Assembly: GCA_015062085.1 (NCBI GenBank)
Contig: SUVI01000179.1
Location: 1-6,872 of the forward strand
Reading direction: 5' to 3'
Length of the DNA: 6,872 bases
DNA from: Planctomycetaceae bacterium
Lineage (GTDB): Bacteria; Planctomycetota; Planctomycetia; Pirellulales; Thermoguttaceae
A program made the position numbers and the translations under genes. Below, in pieces: positions 1 to 6,173 of this stretch (within the stretch, counting starts at the first letter, position 1; each line of letters starts with the position of its first letter). Below the pieces are notes generated by a model, which did no database searches, was not told where the DNA came from, and worked only from the letters and a program-made list of their open reading frames with translations.

Positions 1-246
1 CAGGTGCAGCTTCCGCCGGGACGGCGGCCGGAGCAGGTGCAGCTTCCACCGGGACGGCGGCCGGAGCAGGTGCAGCTTCCACCGGGACGGCGGCCGGAGC
101 AGGTGCGGCTTCTACCGGGACGGCGGCCGGAGCAGGTGCAGCTTCCGCCGGGACGGCGGCCGGAGCAGGAGCAGCTTCTACCGGGACGGCGGCCGGAGCA
201 GGAACGGCTTCCGCCGGGACGGCGGCCGGAGCAGGTGCAGCTTCCG
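1..246 (-). repeat. 33-bp in-phase tandem repeat coding for Ala/Pro-rich 11-mers
   Basis: Seven consecutive 33-bp units occupy 1-231 and a partial eighth begins at 232. Units are nearly identical and differ at a few positions, which swap Ala for Val. On the minus strand each unit codes for APAAVP(A/V)E(A/V)AP inside the TMEM43-family gene. The array continues past the window edge, so the full copy number is unknown. There are no spacers between units. The unit length is a multiple of three, so copy-number change would keep the frame. Confidence 0.93.
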
Positions 247-835
247 GAGCCGGCACGGAGAATTTCTTCCAGTTGCTCTTCTGACGGGCGACTTTAGGTT
301 CGACCTGGAAATCACCAAGAGTCACGTTTTCCGCATAGTATTCCGTTCCTTCATACGGCATCGGCGGGTTGATGTGACCATCCGGTTGATGGAAGGAAGA
401 AGAATCGATCGGCGCGGAGGACCAGTCGGTCGTATACGAGTAGGTCGTGGTGGTTTTTGTGCTGCCGCCGACTTTCTCTTGGGTTTCGGAATGGCTCTCT
501 TCGTGCCACTGGAACATTTCAACGTTACGCTTCAGTTTCAGAGCGTTGACGGTAATGGACGGAAAATCCGTATCAGCGAGGACATCGTCGGTCTTCATGG
601 TTCCCGTCGTGTAGACGAGTTTGTTGTCATTGGCGACATCAACGGCATCGGATCGAACTTCGATGCACTGGCTGGCTCCTTCCTTCAGGGCGCGATAGCG
701 TTTGACCGTTCTGCCTTCATTCCAGAAAAGCAGCATGATCGCGACTCCGACAAGGACGATCCCGACGAGGATCCCTTTTAGGGAATCGCCGATCCTAGAA
801 AACCACGACTGGGTGGTCGTTTCTGTGTACGACAT
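1..835 (-). CDS. TMEM43-family membrane protein, partial (3' end outside window)
   Basis: The frame starts at an ATG (835-833) and stays open to the window edge, about 278 codons. Residues about 20-37 form one hydrophobic membrane helix, followed by WNEGR (38-42) and a YRALKEGA-like stretch. Further on come VEMFQW (105-110), a Thr-rich YSYTTDW segment (132-138), PIDSSSF (142-148) and GHINPPMPY (153-161). This order is the hallmark of the TMEM43 family (PF07787): an N-terminal anchor and a large loop on the far side of the membrane, then further C-terminal membrane helices. Those last helices are not in view. From residue about 195 the chain becomes an Ala/Pro/Val/Glu 11-residue repeat, which is not part of the usual family domain and seems to be inserted in or appended to the loop. 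An AAGGAG ribosome site fixes the start. In eukaryotes the family is linked to the inner nuclear membrane; the bacterial role is not established. The family call is confident, the function is not. Confidence 0.88.
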   Translation of the reverse strand, partial: MSYTETTTQSWFSRIGDSLKGILVGIVLVGVAIMLLFWNEGRTVKRYRALKEGASQCIEVRSDAVDVANDNKLVYTTGTMKTDDVLADTDFPSITVNALKLKRNVEMFQWHEESHSETQEKVGGSTKTTTTYSYTTDWSSAPIDSSSFHQPDGHINPPMPYEGTEYYAENVTLGDFQVEPKVARQKSNWKKFSVPAPEAAPAPAAVPAEAVPAPAAVPVEAAPAPAAVPAEAAPAPAAVPVEAAPAPAAVPVEAAPAPAAVPVEAAPAPAAVPAEAAP

Positions 836-842
836 GAGAAAA

Positions 843-848
843 CTCCTT
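843..848 (-). promoter_or_regulatory. Shine-Dalgarno site for the TMEM43-family gene
   Basis: The minus strand reads AAGGAG with seven bases before the ATG at 835. This is the best ribosome site in the window and supports the chosen start. Confidence 0.8.
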
Positions 849-1069
849 AAAAATTTTGGAAAACTGAGTGAATTTTAAGTTTGAAATACGGTGTTCGAAT
901 ATCTGCCTAAAAAGCAGAAGCAAAATGTTAGTCAAAAAACGGAATTTTCAAAAAATAGTTTTTTGACGATGGATATTTTTTATTTTATGCAGAATGCAGC
1001 CTCTCTGCAAGGGGGGATATGGAAATTTTTTAGAAAAAATGGTAGTAATTTGTTTTTTTTTGTTTACCA

Positions 1070-1097
1070 AACTGTCTGCCGGAACTGTCTGCCAGAC
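1070..1097. repeat. Short direct repeat with overlapping palindrome, operator-like
   Basis: AACTGTCTGCC occurs at 1070-1080 and again at 1083-1093, a 13-bp period. The second copy runs into GTCTG-C-CAGAC (1087-1097), a perfect odd palindrome. It lies about 165 bp upstream of the -35 box of the hydrolase promoter. The form fits a regulator binding site, but no regulator can be named. Confidence 0.4.
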
Positions 1098-1262
1098 GAA
1101 AGAAGGTTTCAAAATCGGAATGTTTTAAAAAATTAGTTTTTTCTGGTGGATTTAGAAACCGTGTTCCTTTTTTTTACTAAATCTCTGATCGCGCTGGCGT
1201 GCGCGGAATAGAAACCTTGGTTTACAGTTTTTTCGGAACGTAAAAAATTTTTCAGGCAACCC

Positions 1263-1290
1263 TTGACCAAATTTTTCGACGTGGTATACT
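1263..1290 (+). promoter_or_regulatory. Sigma-70-type promoter of the hydrolase gene
   Basis: TTGACC (1263-1268) and TATACT (1285-1290) are separated by 16 bp, five of six matches to each consensus box. The spacer contains an AATTTTTCG tract. Transcription would begin near 1297, giving a leader of about 70 nt before the ATG at 1370. The promoter before the regulator gene (3435-3462) has nearly the same layout. Confidence 0.75.
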
Positions 1291-1369
1291 AAAAGCAGAG
1301 TCGTCGGCGGAGAATTTTACGTGTCCCGCTGTTTCCTTCCATTTTCCTCTGATCCTGGATGTTGTCAAA

Positions 1370-3304
1370 ATGAAAGATCCATTATCCCGCATTTTTTTTG
1401 TTTTCTTTTTTTTATTTTGTGCTGGACTGTTTTCCGCAGCCGCAGAGGCACGGGATCCTGCGGCGGTTTGGGATCTTGCTTCGCTGAAGCAGACGCCAGC
1501 TGCGGAGTGGTCGGCCATTGAAAGTATTTCGTCTGCCGACTCCCGTGAGATCCTGACGCAGAAAGTCTGGTTTGCCGGCGAAGAGTTTCATGGAAAGCCG
1601 ACGCGCGTTTTTGCATTCTTTTCTCGTCCTACTGGTGACGGTCCATTTCCCGGTATCGTGCTGGTCCATGGCGGCGGAGGAACGGCGTTTCGCGCGTGGA
1701 CGGAGCTCTGGGCGAAACGCGGATACGCTGCGATCGCGATGGATCTTGCAGGCTGCGAGGTCCTTGATGACGGTTCGCGCAAGGCACTTGAAGACGGCGG
1801 ACCGGGGCAGGGGGACGATGAGAAATTCCGTTTTTTTGAGGAAAAGGACTACCGCGAAATGTGGTCCTATCATGCGGTCGCAGCCATCATGCGGGCACAC
1901 TCGCTTCTGCGTTCCCAGCCGTGCGTCGATGCAGACCGGACGGCTGTAACGGGGATCAGCTGGGGCGGGTATCTCACGAGCATGATCGCGGGGATCGATG
2001 ACCGATTCAAGGTTGCGGTACCGGTTTACGGCTGCGGGGACCTCGATCGTAATTCCATCTGGACGGACAGACTGGATCAGATCCCGTGGCCTGGAAAAGT
2101 ACGCTGGCATAACTATTTCGATCCGGTACAGTACGTTGGAAACGCAAAATGCCGGATCCTCTTCCTGAACGGGACGGATGATTTTGCGTATCCTCTGGAC
2201 GCGCATTTCAATACATACTCGCGTGTACCGCACGCCGACGTTCGTCTTCAGGTCCATATGCCGCACGGACACGAAGCCGGCTGGTCACCTGCGGAGATCG
2301 GGGCGTATATTGATTCGGTGCTGAACGGAGTGCCGGAATTACCGTGTCTTGGGAAATTGAGTTGGGAACGGATGCCGGACGGTACGATCTTGGTTTCGGC
2401 TCCCATTAAGAGGGATCCGGAAGCTGCGGTTTCTGCGAAACTTCATTTTTCTACGGACGCCGGCGGTTTTGAGGGAACGAAGTGGGTGGTCCGAAACTGG
2501 TCGGAGATCCCGGCTGAGATCCGGAAAGATCCCGCACAGGTTTCGGTCCGGATCCCGAAGGAGATCGCGGGGCAGGCTCCGCTGCGCATTTTCTTGGAGG
2601 TCCAGACTGCAGACGGTCTGACGTTCACGTCGCATTACGCACATTGTCGAGCGGTCGTTCGGCCTAATTTCCAGCCTGTTCCGGAAGACGGGATCCTTCT
2701 TTTCGGACGTGATGCCGCGGGGGAACTGGTGAACCGTTTTCTTGACCAGGACGGAAGTCCGGCAAGCTGGAAGGTCGAAAATGATGAACTGATCTCCGGC
2801 AAAAACCACATTCATTCCGATGCGGATTTCCGTGACGCGCACATTCACGCGGAATTCTGTCTCCCGAAAAAAGGAAGCGGAAACAGTGGACTCTACATTC
2901 ACGGTCTCTACGAGATGCAGATCTTGAATTCTGCCAACGCACGCGAGACGCACAAGCTGGAAGCGGGAGCGTTTTACCGTTTTGCTCCGGCACGGGCACT
3001 GGCGGGACTTGGCTGCGGTGAGTGGCAGTCCTACGACATTCTGTACCGTGCGCCGCGGCGTGACGATTCTGGAAAGATCGTCGAAAAAGGCCAAATGACG
3101 GCGTGGCTGAATGGGGTCTTGGTGCAGGATCGCTTTGAATTTGAAGAAGCCCGCTCGCCATGGCATCCAATGTGCCGACAGAAAACGGACCATATTCAGA
3201 AAAAGTGGGAGCATCAGAAAAAGACGGGTTTTGCGCCGCTTTTCCTGCAGGATCATGGTGAAGCTGTGCGTTTCCGTAATGTCTGGATCAAGCCGCTGGA
3301 CTAG
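1370..3304 (+). CDS. Secreted alpha/beta-hydrolase fused to DUF1080 (3-keto-disaccharide hydrolase) domain
   Basis: A 644-residue protein. Residues 1-27 look like a Sec signal peptide: MKDPLSR, a Phe-rich core, then AEA as the likely cleavage site. Residues about 65-320 are an alpha/beta-hydrolase of the dienelactone-hydrolase/acetylxylan-esterase type, with an HGGGG oxyanion motif (100-104), nucleophile Ser197 in GISWGG, an acid in GTDD (270-271) and a His in PHGH (299 or 301). Residues about 325-435 look like a beta-rich linker domain. Residues about 440-643 match DUF1080/PF06439: an LFGRD start, SGLYIHGLYEMQIL (506-519), AWLNGV (578-583) and FLQDHGEAVRFRNVWIKPL near the end. PF06439 members cleave 3-keto-glycosides or bind sugars. 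The fusion suggests an exported enzyme that de-esterifies and processes plant or algal glycans, which is inference. The ATG lacks a clear ribosome site, but the signal peptide begins right at it. Confidence 0.9.
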   Translation: MKDPLSRIFFVFFFLFCAGLFSAAAEARDPAAVWDLASLKQTPAAEWSAIESISSADSREILTQKVWFAGEEFHGKPTRVFAFFSRPTGDGPFPGIVLVHGGGGTAFRAWTELWAKRGYAAIAMDLAGCEVLDDGSRKALEDGGPGQGDDEKFRFFEEKDYREMWSYHAVAAIMRAHSLLRSQPCVDADRTAVTGISWGGYLTSMIAGIDDRFKVAVPVYGCGDLDRNSIWTDRLDQIPWPGKVRWHNYFDPVQYVGNAKCRILFLNGTDDFAYPLDAHFNTYSRVPHADVRLQVHMPHGHEAGWSPAEIGAYIDSVLNGVPELPCLGKLSWERMPDGTILVSAPIKRDPEAAVSAKLHFSTDAGGFEGTKWVVRNWSEIPAEIRKDPAQVSVRIPKEIAGQAPLRIFLEVQTADGLTFTSHYAHCRAVVRPNFQPVPEDGILLFGRDAAGELVNRFLDQDGSPASWKVENDELISGKNHIHSDADFRDAHIHAEFCLPKKGSGNSGLYIHGLYEMQILNSANARETHKLEAGAFYRFAPARALAGLGCGEWQSYDILYRAPRRDDSGKIVEKGQMTAWLNGVLVQDRFEFEEARSPWHPMCRQKTDHIQKKWEHQKKTGFAPLFLQDHGEAVRFRNVWIKPLD

Positions 3305-3313
3305 TTCAGGAGA

Positions 3314-3369
3314 AAATTCCGTCTTCGGTCTCACGTATGAAACTTTACGTCAGACCGGAGGCGGAATTT
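3314..3369 (+). terminator. Long imperfect hairpin after the hydrolase gene, probable terminator
   Basis: Two 24-nt arms (3314-3337 and 3346-3369) pair around an 8-nt loop. Only three positions are not Watson-Crick, and two of those become G-U pairs in RNA. The hairpin begins ten bases after the TAG stop. No clean U tract follows directly; only AATTT at the foot and scattered T runs to 3420. It most likely ends transcription or protects the 3' end of the hydrolase message, but its length also fits a dispersed palindromic repeat. Confidence 0.65.
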
Positions 3370-3434
3370 GAATTCAGATCTTGATTTTCGGGATTTCTTT
3401 TCCAAATTTACGTTTTTTTCAGCTGCTCACCCCC

Positions 3435-3462
3435 TTGAAAATTTTTCGGCATTCGGTAAACT
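3435..3462 (+). promoter_or_regulatory. Sigma-70-type promoter of the sigma-54 regulator gene
   Basis: TTGAAA (3435-3440) and TAAACT (3457-3462) have a 16-bp spacer that starts with an ATTTTTCG tract. Transcription would begin near 3469. That leaves about 30 nt to the first ATG in frame (3498) or about 200 nt to the preferred GTG start (3669). Confidence 0.65.
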
Positions 3463-3515
3463 AAGAGTAATTTTGTGAAGCTCCAAGATCGATCGGGATG
3501 CCTCGAGCTGCCAGA

Positions 3516-3554
3516 CGGAAAAGTTTGGCGGAAAAGTTTGGCGGAAAATCTGCC
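3516..3554 (+). repeat. 13-bp tandem repeat in the leader
   Basis: CGGAAAAGTTTGG occurs at 3516-3528 and exactly again at 3529-3541; a diverged third unit, CGGAAAATCTGCC, fills 3542-3554. CTGCCAG flanks the array on both sides (3508-3514 and 3550-3556). TTTGGC spaced by 13 bp resembles half a sigma-54 promoter, but the spacing is wrong. It could be a protein-binding site. Confidence 0.7.
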
Positions 3555-3653
3555 AGCCGAGCGCACCTCCGGACAGCGGGCAGAGAAGATCGGCTGAGGT
3601 CTGCTTTTGGCAGAATGCTGGTCTTCGCGTGCAGTGAAACGGAAAGAAAGAGT

Positions 3654-3662
3654 AAAGGGGGA
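3654..3662 (+). promoter_or_regulatory. Ribosome-binding site that sets the regulator's GTG start
   Basis: AAAGGGGGA ends seven to eight bases before the GTG at 3669. No such site precedes the in-frame ATGs at 3498 or 3615. The FHA domain also begins only a few residues after the GTG. Confidence 0.6.
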
Positions 3663-3668
3663 AACGCA

Positions 3669-5810
3669 GTGAATGCATCGGCCTATTTAGTTTTTCGGGA
3701 TGAATCCCGGTGGAATGAAGTTTTTCGGTTGACTTCCGACCGGATCACCTCTGTGGGCCGCGCTCCCTCCAATGTCATCGTGCTCAAGGACGACCGGTGC
3801 AGTCGAATGCACGCTCTGATCCATTTTGATGAAGAGCAGGATGCGTGGTTTTTGAAGGATCTGAAGAGCCGTAACGGTACGCTGGTCAATGGCCGGAAAG
3901 TGGATCCTGAAGCTGAAGTCCGGCTTTCTCCGAATGATATTCTGATGTTTGGACGTTCGCATTTGATGTTTCTGAACGAGCTGCGCGAATTGCCGTCAGA
4001 GGAGTCAGACCAAGCGTTTCAGATCGCGCCGCAGCAGGATTACTCTTCGATTCGGGCTGACAGTTCCAGCGTGTTGGGCAATTCGCACGTTTTTTCCGGG
4101 ATGATGGAAAATTCCGAAGAGACGATGATCACGTGCCGACGGGAAAAGGCGCGCCTTCTGGAGACTATGGAGCTTGAATCCGCCAATCTTTCCAACTCAG
4201 TGGGAAAACGCATTCGGCGATCCATTGCGAATCTCTGCCGGCTGGCGATCGAGATCAATCGGGCAGGTGATCAGAAAGCGAAACTTGATCTGGCGCTTCT
4301 CTACCTTTTGCGTGAACTTCCAGTCAGCCATGCAGCCGTCCTTTTGCTTCCGGGGCCGTGTGAAGAGAATTTTCCAATCGCCTCCCTAGAGGTCACTGCG
4401 TCCCAGATCGCGCCGAATTTGCGAAATGTACGTGTTTCGCCCTACCAGAAAGTCTCAGATTATCTGGCACAGACGGTACTTGAGTCCCGCAATGCGGTCA
4501 TCGCGCGTCATGTGAAGGGGGACAGTATCCTTGGACGCCGGAACAGTGAGGGCGAGATCGAAACGACGAGCGTCATCTGTGCGCCGATCTTTACGGAAGG
4601 CCGACGCTGGGGGATCCTTCACGTTTACTCGACGGATTCCCGGAAAGTGCCGGATGTGCAGGATCTGGACTTTACGCTTGGGGTCGCGGAGATCCTGGGG
4701 ATCATGTTCGAGAATCTTCGGGAGCAGAATCAGCTGACGGAAAGTCTGAATCGGGCACAGAATGAAAATGCGGCGCTTCGGAAGCAGCTGGGAGTCCGCA
4801 GTGAGATCGTGGGATCGAGCCGGGCGGTGCAGGAGATCACGGAACAGATCGCATTGGCGGCAAACAGTCGAGCAACGGTCCTGATCCATGGGGAAAGCGG
4901 TGTCGGAAAAGAACTCGTGGCGCGGGCGGTCCATTACTCGAGTCCGCGCAAGAAAGCGCCGTTCATTTGCCTGAATTGTGCCGTGCTTTCGGAAGATCTG
5001 CTTGCCAGTGAGCTTTTCGGGCATGAACGCGGGGCTTTCACGGGAGCGACGGAGCGGAAGATCGGAAAATTTGAGGCGGCGAACGGCGGAACGCTCATGC
5101 TGGACGAGATCGGTGAGATGGGGCTGAACATTCAGGCGAAATTTCTCCGAGTGCTGGAAGGGCATCCATTTGAGCGGGTCGGCGGGACGAAACCGATCTC
5201 CGTAGATGTACGCGTCATTGCCGCTACGAATCGCGATCTGGAGCAGGAAGTCATGGCGGGTCGGTTTCGGAAGGACCTTTTTTTCCGACTGCGTGTGGTT
5301 GGGATCCTCGTGCCGCCGCTGCGTCAGAGGGTTTCGGACATTCCGATCCTTGCAGAACATTTTTTCCATTTCTTCCGGACAGAAACGGGGCGGAAGCTGA
5401 GTGGATTCTCGCCAGAGGCGATCGCGCGTCTGCAGAGTTACGCATGGCCGGGGAACATTCGCGAGCTGAAAAACGTCGTGGAGCGTGCTGTCGTGCTGGC
5501 TCGCGGTGAAAGGATCGAAGCGGGAGACCTCCTGCTTTCCAATCTCACGACCGAATCCGGGGCGGTCATGGAGCCTGGTATGACGGGACAGTTTAGCGGA
5601 ATGGGGGTTTCGGGAGGTTTTTCTGCGGCGGCTGCGGAAGAGTTTCGCCCGATGGCTTTGGAGGAGATCGAGCTGGAGCACATTCGCCGAACGCTGGAAT
5701 TTACCGAGGGAAACAAAAGCCGTGCGGCACAGCTGCTGGGGATCGAGAGGACGACGCTGGACCGAAAAATCAGGAAAATGGAGGCGTCTTCGGGCAATCC
5801 GGAACGGTGA
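3669..5810 (+). CDS. Sigma-54-dependent transcriptional activator, FHA-GAF-AAA+-Fis HTH
   Basis: With the GTG start the protein has 713 residues; an ATG at 3498 would give 770. Order of domains: FHA (about 5-105), with GR at 30-31, S45/R46/H48 and SRNGT around N69, the residues that grip phosphothreonine; GAF (about 183-353); a short Gln/Glu/Asn-rich coiled coil (348-373); AAA+ (about 377-608); Fis-type helix-turn-helix (about 664-705). The AAA+ domain has Walker A GESGVGKE (408-415), an intact GAFTGA loop (455-460) that contacts sigma-54, Walker B LMLDE ending at D479/E480, ATNRD, and arginine-finger residues in [10 protein letters not shown] Gly/Met/Ala-rich linker (about 630-660) precedes the DNA-binding part. 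There is no receiver domain, so the input is probably a phosphorylated partner or a ligand rather than a histidine kinase. This architecture is common in planctomycetes. Its targets are unknown, and its own promoter looks like sigma-70. Confidence 0.93.
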   Translation: MNASAYLVFRDESRWNEVFRLTSDRITSVGRAPSNVIVLKDDRCSRMHALIHFDEEQDAWFLKDLKSRNGTLVNGRKVDPEAEVRLSPNDILMFGRSHLMFLNELRELPSEESDQAFQIAPQQDYSSIRADSSSVLGNSHVFSGMMENSEETMITCRREKARLLETMELESANLSNSVGKRIRRSIANLCRLAIEINRAGDQKAKLDLALLYLLRELPVSHAAVLLLPGPCEENFPIASLEVTASQIAPNLRNVRVSPYQKVSDYLAQTVLESRNAVIARHVKGDSILGRRNSEGEIETTSVICAPIFTEGRRWGILHVYSTDSRKVPDVQDLDFTLGVAEILGIMFENLREQNQLTESLNRAQNENAALRKQLGVRSEIVGSSRAVQEITEQIALAANSRATVLIHGESGVGKELVARAVHYSSPRKKAPFICLNCAVLSEDLLASELFGHERGAFTGATERKIGKFEAANGGTLMLDEIGEMGLNIQAKFLRVLEGHPFERVGGTKPISVDVRVIAATNRDLEQEVMAGRFRKDLFFRLRVVGILVPPLRQRVSDIPILAEHFFHFFRTETGRKLSGFSPEAIARLQSYAWPGNIRELKNVVERAVVLARGERIEAGDLLLSNLTTESGAVMEPGMTGQFSGMGVSGGFSAAAAEEFRPMALEEIELEHIRRTLEFTEGNKSRAAQLLGIERTTLDRKIRKMEASSGNPER

Positions 5811-5827
5811 ACGGTACGTTTGGGGGG

Positions 5828-5868
5828 AATGGGGAAGACTCGGAGAGTGCGGGATCCTGCCCCATTTT
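5828..5868 (+). terminator. Possible terminator after the regulator gene
   Basis: AATGGGG (5828-5834) pairs with CCCCATT (5860-5866), and TT then GT follows. The 25-nt loop contains a small GC-rich near-palindrome around GGATCC. It is 17 bases after the TGA stop. The loop is long for a classic terminator and the T tract is short. Confidence 0.35.
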
Positions 5869-6160
5869 GTGGTACTTCCGGAAAGTGCGTACCGATCCAG
5901 GTTCCGATTTTACCACTGAGTACACAGGAGAGATTCAGACTCACACTGAAAAGAATGGGAAAATGGCAGTGAACGTGCCCTGACACGAATTTCACGGAAA
6001 ACACGAAAAGACGCAAATGAATTTTTAAAAATTCAAAATTTGTTCGAGCTTTCTGTTTTTTACTGCTTTTTGTGTTAAGGTCCGTGTTTTTCTGTGAGTT
6101 TTCAGTGTGTGTCAGTGGTAAAACTGGTACGCAGTTCCCGGATGGACCCGTTTTGTTGGT
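5861..6160. repeat. Large imperfect inverted-repeat element, MITE-like
   Basis: Three sets of arms face each other. 5876-5893 and 6126-6143 match at 15 of 18 positions when one is reverse-complemented, and both contain GCGTACC. TTTTACCACTGA (5908-5919) pairs exactly with 6112-6123. CACACTGAAAA (5942-5952) pairs exactly with 6099-6109. The centre is a perfect 18-bp palindrome, 6018-6035. CCCATTTTGTGGT (5861-5873) and CCCGTTTTGTTGGT (6147-6160) lie just outside the arms in the same direction and look like an imperfect target-site duplication. No transposase or other gene lies inside. The arms carry CACxGA and CACGAA motifs at 9-10-bp spacing, like intergenic repeat families I recall from environmental bacterial genomes; that link is from memory. 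It fills the gap between two convergent genes. Confidence 0.6.
5984..6019 (+). repeat. 9-bp CACGAA-type tandem motif
   Basis: Four 9-bp units follow each other: CACGAATTT, CACGGAAAA, CACGAAAAG and a diverged ACGCAAATG. They form the inner left arm of the larger inverted-repeat element. The right arm carries matching CCGTGTTTTTCTGTG at 6082-6096. Confidence 0.6.
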
Positions 6161-6173
6161 GGGGAAAGCGTGT

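Larger units (their letters stand above)
836..1369. other. AT-rich divergent intergenic region
   Basis: About 530 bp between two divergent genes, rich in runs of A and T. The only plus-strand open frame of note (891-1136) starts at GTG with no ribosome site and has a low-complexity Phe/Asn/Lys-rich product, so I do not call it a gene. The region holds a 13-bp-spaced direct repeat (1070-1093), a short palindrome (1087-1097), a 7-bp inverted repeat (1149-1155 with 1177-1183), and the promoter of the downstream hydrolase gene near its right end. A convincing promoter for the leftward TMEM43-family gene was not found; a weak TTGAAA/TAACAT pair (946-951 and 925-930, minus strand, 15-bp spacer) is the best candidate. 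Confidence 0.6.
3469..3668 (+). promoter_or_regulatory. Structured leader before the regulator gene
   Basis: About 200 nt between the inferred transcription start and the GTG start. A nested inverted repeat can fold here: TCTGCCA (3549-3555) with TGGCAGA (3608-3614) outside, and GCCGA (3556-3560) with TCGGC (3590-3594) inside, with a 13-nt bulge on the right. A 13-bp tandem repeat lies just upstream. The region is open in the regulator's frame from an ATG at 3498, so it could instead code for a 57-residue basic N-terminal extension. That extension has no recognisable domain and no ribosome site, so I favour an untranslated leader. It matches no riboswitch class that I recognise. Confidence 0.45.

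Noticed and set aside
1..246. Possible CRISPR array because of 33-bp direct repeats
   Set aside because: Units abut with no spacers and code in phase for a protein repeat.
4..297. Plus-strand open frame with a QLPPGRRPEQ-type repeat
   Set aside because: It is the antisense reading of the Ala/Pro repeat of the TMEM43-family gene, whose family motifs and ribosome site are on the minus strand.
374..781. Plus-strand 135-residue open frame
   Set aside because: Antisense to the conserved TMEM43 domain; no recognisable product.
907..935. Promoter for the TMEM43-family gene using TTGACT (minus strand, 935-930)
   Set aside because: At 17-18-bp spacing the -10 region matches the consensus at only about three positions.
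891..1136. 81-residue plus-strand open frame in the AT-rich intergenic region
   Set aside because: GTG start without ribosome site, low-complexity composition and no recognisable domain.
2339..3334. 331-residue minus-strand open frame
   Set aside because: Antisense shadow of the DUF1080 hydrolase gene; Arg-rich product without motifs.
3526..3542. Sigma-54 promoter in the TTTGGC-containing tandem repeat
   Set aside because: The GG-to-GC distance is two bases too long and the -12 element reads TTGG rather than TTGC in register.
4455..5681. 408-residue minus-strand open frame
   Set aside because: Antisense shadow of the GAF and AAA+ domains; His/Arg-rich product typical of reversed coding sequence.
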